A DNA stretch of 64,000 nt, taken from Archivesica marissinica. Lineage: Eukaryota > Mollusca > Bivalvia > Venerida > Vesicomyidae. The stretch is from NCBI GenBank assembly GCA_014843695.1, contig CM026387.1:66384139-66448138 (forward strand). Direction: 5' to 3'. Below are positions 58,201-64,000 of the stretch, piece by piece. Within the stretch, counting starts at the first letter, position 1. The number at the start of each line of letters is the position of its first letter. The translations under genes were made by a program, and so were the position numbers. The notes under the pieces are model-generated. The model did not search any database. It was not told the DNA's origin and saw nothing but the letters and a program-made list of their open reading frames with translations.

Positions 58201-61200
58201 ACCAGGTTATATATCCATGTAAACTGACGTAATACACAGGGTCCATGGGATAAGCCAGGTTTGATATCCATGTAAGCTGATGTAATACACGGGGTCCATG
58301 GGATAAACCAGGTTTGATATCCATGTAAGCTGACGTAATACACGGGTCCATGGGATAAACCAGGTTATATATCCATGTAAACTGACGTAATACACAGGGT
58401 CCATGGGATAAACCAGGTTATATATCCATGTAAACTGACGTAATACACGTGGTCCATGGGATAAACCAGGTTAGATATCCATGTAAGCTGATGTAATACA
58501 CGTGGTCCATGGGATAAGCCAGGTTTGATATCCATGTAAGCTGATGTATTGCACGGGTCCATGGGATAAACAATGTTTGATATCCATGTAAACTGATGTA
58601 ATACACGGGGTCCATGGGATACACCAGGTTATATATCCATGTAAACTGACGTAATACACAGGGTCCATGGGATAAACCAGATTATAGATCCATGTAAACT
58701 GACGTAATACACAGGGTCCATGGGATAAACCAGGTTTGATATCCATGTAAACTGACGTAATACACAGGGTCCATGGGATAAACAAGGTTTGATATCCATG
58801 TAAACTGACGTAATACACAGGGTCCATGGGATAAACCAGGTTATATATCCATGTAACCCGACGTAATACACGGGGTCCATTGGATAAACCAGGTTATATA
58901 TATCATTATAAACTGACGTAATACACAGGGTCCATTGGATAAACCAGGTTATATATCATTATAAACTGACGTAATACACAGGGTCCATGGGATAAACCAG
59001 GTTATAGATCCATGTAAACTGACGTAATACACAGGGTCCATGGGATAAACCAGGTTATATATCCATGTAAACTGACGTAATACACGGGGTCCATCGGATA
59101 AACCAGGTTATATATCATTATAAACTGACGTAATACACAGGGTCCATGGGATAAACCAGGTTATAGATCCATGTAAACTGATGTAATACACAGGGTCCAT
59201 GGGATAAACCAGGTTATATATCCATGTAAGCTGACGTAATACACGCGGTCCATGGGATAAACCAGGTTAGCTATCCATGTAAACTGATGTAATACACGAG
59301 GTCCATGGGATAAGCCAGGTTTGATATCCATGTAAACTGACGTAATACACAGGGTCCATGGGATACACCAGGTTTGATATCCATGTGAACCAACGTAATA
59401 CACGGGGTCCATCGGATATACCAGGTTTGATATCCATGTGAACTGACGTAATACACGGGGTCCATCGGATATACCAGGTTTGATATCCATGTGAACTGAT
59501 GTAATACACGGGGTCCATGGGATAAGCCAGTTTATATATCCATGTAAACTGACGTAATACACGTGGTCCATGGGATAAGCCAGGTTTGATATCCATGTAA
59601 ACTGACGTAATACACGGGGTCCATGGGATAAGCCAGTTTATATATCCATGTAACTGACGTAATACACGTGTTCCATGAGATAAGCCAGGTTTGATATCCA
59701 TGTAAGCTGATGTAATACACGTGGTCCATGGGATAAGCCAGGTTTGGTATCCATGTAAGCTGATGCAATGCACGGATCCATGGGATAAGCCATGTTATAT
59801 ATCCATGTAAACTGACGTAATACACGGGGTGGTCCATGGGATAACCCAGTTTATATATCCATGTAAACTGACGTAATACACGTGGTCCATGGGATAAGCC
59901 AGGTTTGATATCCATGTAAGCTGATGTAATACACGTGGTCCATGGGATAAGCCAGGTTTAATATCCATATAAGCTGATGTAATGCACGGATCCATGGGAT
60001 AAGCCATGTTATATATCCATGTAAATTGACGTAATACACAGGGTCCATGGGATACACCAGGTTATATATCCATGTAAACTGACGTAATACACAGGGTCTA
60101 TGGGATAAACCAGGTTATATATCCATGTAAACTGACGTAATACACAGGGTCCATGGGATAAACCAGGTTATAGATCCATGTAAACTGACGTAATACACAG
60201 GGTCCATGGGATAAACCAGGTTATATATCCATGTAAGCTGACGTAATACACGGGGTCCATGGGATATACCAGGTTTGATATCCATGTGAACCGACGTAAT
60301 ACACGGGGTCCATCGGATATACCAGGTTTGATATCCATGTGAACTGACGTAATACACTGGGTCCATCGGATATACCAGGTTTGATATCCATGTGAACTGA
60401 TGTAATACACGGGGTCCACGGGATAAGCCAGTTTATATATCCATGTAAACTGACGTAATACACGTGGTCCATGGGATAAGCCAGGTTTGATATCCATGTA
60501 AACTGACTTAATACACGGGGTCCATGGGATAAGCCAGTTTATATATCCATGTAAACTGACGTAATACACGTGGTCCATGGGATAAGCCAGGTTTGATATC
60601 CATGTAAGCTGATGTAATACACATGGTCCATGGGATAAGCCAGGTTTGATATCCATGTAAGCTGATGTAATGCACGGATCCATGGGATAAGCCATGTTAT
60701 ATATCCATGTAAACTGACGTAATACACGGGGTCCATGGGATAAGCCAGTTTATATATCCATGTAAACTGACGTAATACACGGGGTCCATGGGATAAGCCA
60801 TGTTATATATCCATGTAAGCTGATGTAATACACGGGTTCATGGGATAAACAAGGTTTGATATCCATGTAAACTGATGTAATACACGGGGTCCATGGGATA
60901 CACCAGGTTATATATCCATGTAAACTGATGTAATACACAGGGTCCATTGGATAAACCAGGTTATAGATCCATGTAAACTGACGTAATACACAGGGTCCAT
61001 GAGATAAACCAGGTTATATATCCATGTAAACCGACGTAATACACGGGGTCCATCGGATAAGCCAGGTTATAGATCCATGTAAACTGACGTAATACACATG
61101 GTCCATCGGATAAACCAGGTTATAGATCCATGTAAACTGACGTAATACACGTGGTCCATGGGATACGACAGGTTTGATAACCATGTAAACTGAAGTAATA

Positions 61201-61875
61201 CACAGGGTCCATGGGATACACCAGGTTATATATCCATGTAAACTGAAGTAATACACAGGGTCCATGGGATACACCAGGTTATATATCCATGTAAACTGAT
61301 GTAATACACAGGGTCCATTGGATAAACCAGGTTATAGATCCATGTAAACTGACGTAATACACAGGGTCCATGAGATAAACCAGGTTATATATCCATGTAA
61401 ACCGACGTAATACACGGGGTCCATCGGATAAGCCAGGTTATAGATCCATGTAAACTGACGTAATACACATGGTCCATCGGATAAACCAGGTTATAGATCC
61501 ATGTAAACTGACGTAATACACGTGGTCCATGGGATACGACAGGTTTGATAACCATGTAAACTGAAGTAATACACAGGGTCCATGGGATACACCAGGTTAT
61601 ATATCCATGTAAACTGAAGTAATACACAGGGTCCATGGGATACACCAGGTTATATATCCATGTAAACTGAAGTAATACACAGGGTCCATGAGATACACCA
61701 GGTTATATATCCATGTAAACTGATGTAATACACGGGGTCCATGGGATAAGCCAGGTTTGATATCCATGTAAACTGACGTAATACACGGGGTCCATGGGAT
61801 AAGCCAGGTTTGCTAACCATGTAAACTGATGTAATACACGGGGTCCATGGGATACGACAGACTGATAACCATGTA
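49267..61875. repeat. Satellite E, 53-bp tandem array
   Basis: About 238 copies of a 53-bp unit containing AACTGACGTAATACACAGGG, TCCATGGGATAAACCAGG and TTATATATCCATGTA. Variants (CGGGGTCC, GATAAGCC, TTTGATATCC, GATATACC) occur in recurring blocks, a sign of higher-order duplication. Because 53 is not a multiple of three, an open minus-strand frame cycles through all three phases, giving frames of up to 298 codons with no stop. These look like by-products of stop-poor units. Confidence 0.97.
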
Positions 61876-64000
61876 AATGAATGATCGAATAATATTTCAC
61901 TCATGAATATAGAAAGCTATTATCGCTCGTGGATAGCGCCATCCTGGTGATAATGCTTTCAATGCTCATTCGGTGACTTATTTTATCAAGGGGCAACGAC
62001 TGTGTAAAACAAGCCAAAGAGTCTATTCACGAGAAGGCTGTAGCAAATACTTAATGATCCAACTGTATGTGTGTACGAGCTCGTGAACAAACTCTCCGTC
62101 CATGCTTGGCTTTGACTTAGGAACCTCTTATAAATATAACTATAACACATAGTAAGTGGGATAAGGCCGCGACTTTAATTGTTTATAACTCGTAGCATAT
62201 GGCAAGTGTAAAATATATATATATATACATGTACATGAAACCAATATATATTTACAATTGGTATTCATTTGCCCCAGTGGTAACTGCAAAGGAACAAATT
62301 AAGACAACAAACAATTTGCATCCCCGCATTCAATTCTCCAACGCGAAGATTGCAGATGAAAAATGGCTAAGGATGCGAACTATTCTTCATCTTTAGATAA
62401 AGAACTGGAGACATATTTTAACCAGTTTGAGTTGCCAAATGATACTTATTACTCGCTGTATGCTGTTATGTACGCAAAACCGCCAGTGTACTACCATACT
62501 TCTATCTTGATGATATTAGTTTTTATTATATTTCAATTATTTTGAAATAGCTTTTATGTTTCAATTTTTGAAATAGCTCTCGTTACACATGTATTTCGGT
62601 ATATTAATATGCATAACTATATTCAAAATTGCATACATGCGTGGGTGTGGGCTCAGTGAAGGAATGTATCCGTTCACCGAGTAATGGGGCCCAGGGGGTA
62701 AGACTGCGCTGGCCGGTTATACATACTTACTAGTGGAAGAACCTACCTGAGGCTATCGCTTCAAGGGGGTCAAGCAATTGTTTTAATGTGACCCGTGTTA
62801 GAGGATTAGCAAAGGGGGATAAATACATGGATATGCATTTTATCATTTTTCTTTTCGCAACCCTCGACAGAACATTTGTGTTTTGTTTTTGGCCGAAAGG
62901 AAGCATTAACCTTGAGGCATATAAGCGCAGACCTATCCCGGGGGCGTTAGCAGACATTGTTGTCAATGCTTTTGCCTCTAAGTTAAGAGAGTGGAATTTC
63001 ATCACTCCTTAAACCAATATAAACCATGGACGACAGCCGAGCGACAATGCTAGGCAACACAGTTTTATACTATCCATGGCTAGACTCTTTATGGTGTGTA
63101 ATTTCCGTTACACGCATATAACGTTTTGTTACATGCTCAGCAGATCTCCGACGGTATTTATCTTGTTTTTAGTATTTAATTGTTAGTAGTTTATAAATTA
63201 TTATTACTTTGAATATGAGAGCTTATGCTACAGGTACTTTGACCAGCTTAGCAATTATATTAATCAAAATCATGTACATTTCTTTGATATATACAATGTA
63301 TATTATACACTGGCGAGCTCGCGTCTACAACCACGCTAAATGCATCATACAGTTTTACTTTAAAGCCGCGACAAGACTATCAGATAAGCACTGTGACTTG
63401 TTGCATTTAATAAGTCACCATATATTAATAGTTCTGTTTATGAATGATTGTGTCGTTTTGACCAACATATGTTGTTTCTTGAAACTCGCTTGGTACCAGG
63501 ATTCATACAAAGTTTTTGACCAGGCTCGAGCCGCTTCTAGTCTGTTTCGCAAACACCAGTACTGTTTGGTATGCTAGGCTTTTCTTTGCCTTAGTGTTTG
63601 CTCCGTATAGTGCGTCTCAAATCCTTCATGGTGCCAGGCATGTGACCGAGAATAAAGAGTGAAAATTAAATATTACAAACAGCAGCAAAGGCTATGCTAT
63701 TCCTCTTTGTACAGTTATGTAAATGAAGCTGATATCTGGGTGGGTGGGTGGGTGGGAGGGATAAGTATTTGTAAGAAGAACGATGTTGTCACTAGCTGGT
63801 CCAGAATGAAAATGACCAAATATTGCCACATTTTGGAGAATGAAATTCACGCTTTTTAGCGACTCCAACACTCAGCTCTCCTAAGGGGGGATAACTGTTA
63901 ATTAACCGAATATGAAATTGGTCAGATATTGTTACCATCACCACCTCCTAGAAGGCGACCATGAGTGTACTCGTGAAAAATAACGGGATTTATTGGAAAA
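61876..64000. other. Unique sequence, no recognised gene
   Basis: AT-rich non-satellite DNA. Short open frames exist at 62788-63012 (+), 62730-63005 (-) and 63209-63577 (+, 122 codons with a hydrophobic N-terminal stretch), but none shows a domain I recognise, clear splice signals or GH3 C-terminal motifs. Runs of (TA)n occur near 62210. This is either more GH3 intron 7 or intergenic DNA. Confidence 0.6.
63738..63760 (+). other. Potential G-quadruplex
   Basis: GGGTGGGTGGGTGGGTGGG plus AGGG: six G3 runs separated by single bases, the strongest class of G4-forming motif. It lies in sequence without a recognised gene. Confidence 0.75.

Noticed and set aside
49267..61900. Dozens of minus-strand open frames of 60-298 codons with MDPVYYVSLHGY-type repeats
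   Set aside because: They are translations of the 53-bp satellite. The unit happens to lack stops, and frames overlap in several phases with no unique sequence, splice signals or start context.
62730..63012. Opposed open frames of 91 (-) and 74 (+) codons as a small gene
   Set aside because: Both strands are open over the same bases and neither has a recognisable domain or clear gene signals. Noted in the region description only.
61876..64000. C-terminal GH3 exons in the right-hand unique sequence
   Set aside because: No frame shows the expected C-terminal GH3 motifs or a phase-1 acceptor leading into them.

Overview
This is eukaryotic nuclear DNA: genes split by GT-AG introns, CCP/sushi exons, tRNA-derived SINEs, a LINE, MITEs, a Mutator-like DNA transposon and long satellite arrays. 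An AT-rich, repeat-loaded genome with an animal-type GH3 beta-xylosidase-like gene and a membrane CCP protein suggests a marine lophotrochozoan, most likely a mollusc. That is inference from gene content and repeat style, not a demonstrated identity.

Two host genes are visible, both on the + strand and both incomplete. (1) About 1.57-9.34 kb: the 3' part of a single-pass membrane protein with four CCP/sushi exons, a 14-codon linker exon, a transmembrane exon and one long exon for a 534-residue cytoplasmic tail. Its 5' end lies beyond the satellite at the left edge. (2) 19.14-39.40 kb: the first seven coding exons (477 codons) of a secreted glycoside hydrolase family 3 protein, with signal peptide, KH motif and catalytic Asp. 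All phases match. The C-terminal third was not found in the window, so intron 7 is at least 24.6 kb and consists mostly of two satellites.

Layout: 1-1493 satellite of 55/61 bp; 1571-9341 CCP gene with SINE-rich introns; 9.4-13.7 kb intergenic with SINE copies and hairpins; 13692-19016 a Mutator-like element (perfect 9-bp target duplication, minisatellite-bearing terminal inverted repeats, a broken minus-strand SWIM/Ulp1/PHD coding region, and a nested retroposon with its own 12-bp duplication), lying 112 bp before the GH3 start codon; 19.1-39.4 kb GH3 exons, with introns holding a 2.25-kb 19-bp satellite, a dead CR1/L2-like LINE, SINEs, MITEs and minisatellites; 39.5-48.27 kb a 48-bp satellite; 48267-49266 exactly 1000 Ns; 49.27-61.88 kb a 53-bp satellite; 61.9-64.0 kb unique sequence with no recognised gene.

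Most of the window is repeat. The points most worth following are the Mutator-like element with tandem-repeat termini, SINE families with unrelated tRNA-like heads but shared 3' tails, nested insertions datable by their target duplications, and a hydrolase gene interrupted by more than 21 kb of satellite. No operons, CRISPR arrays or bacterial features are present.
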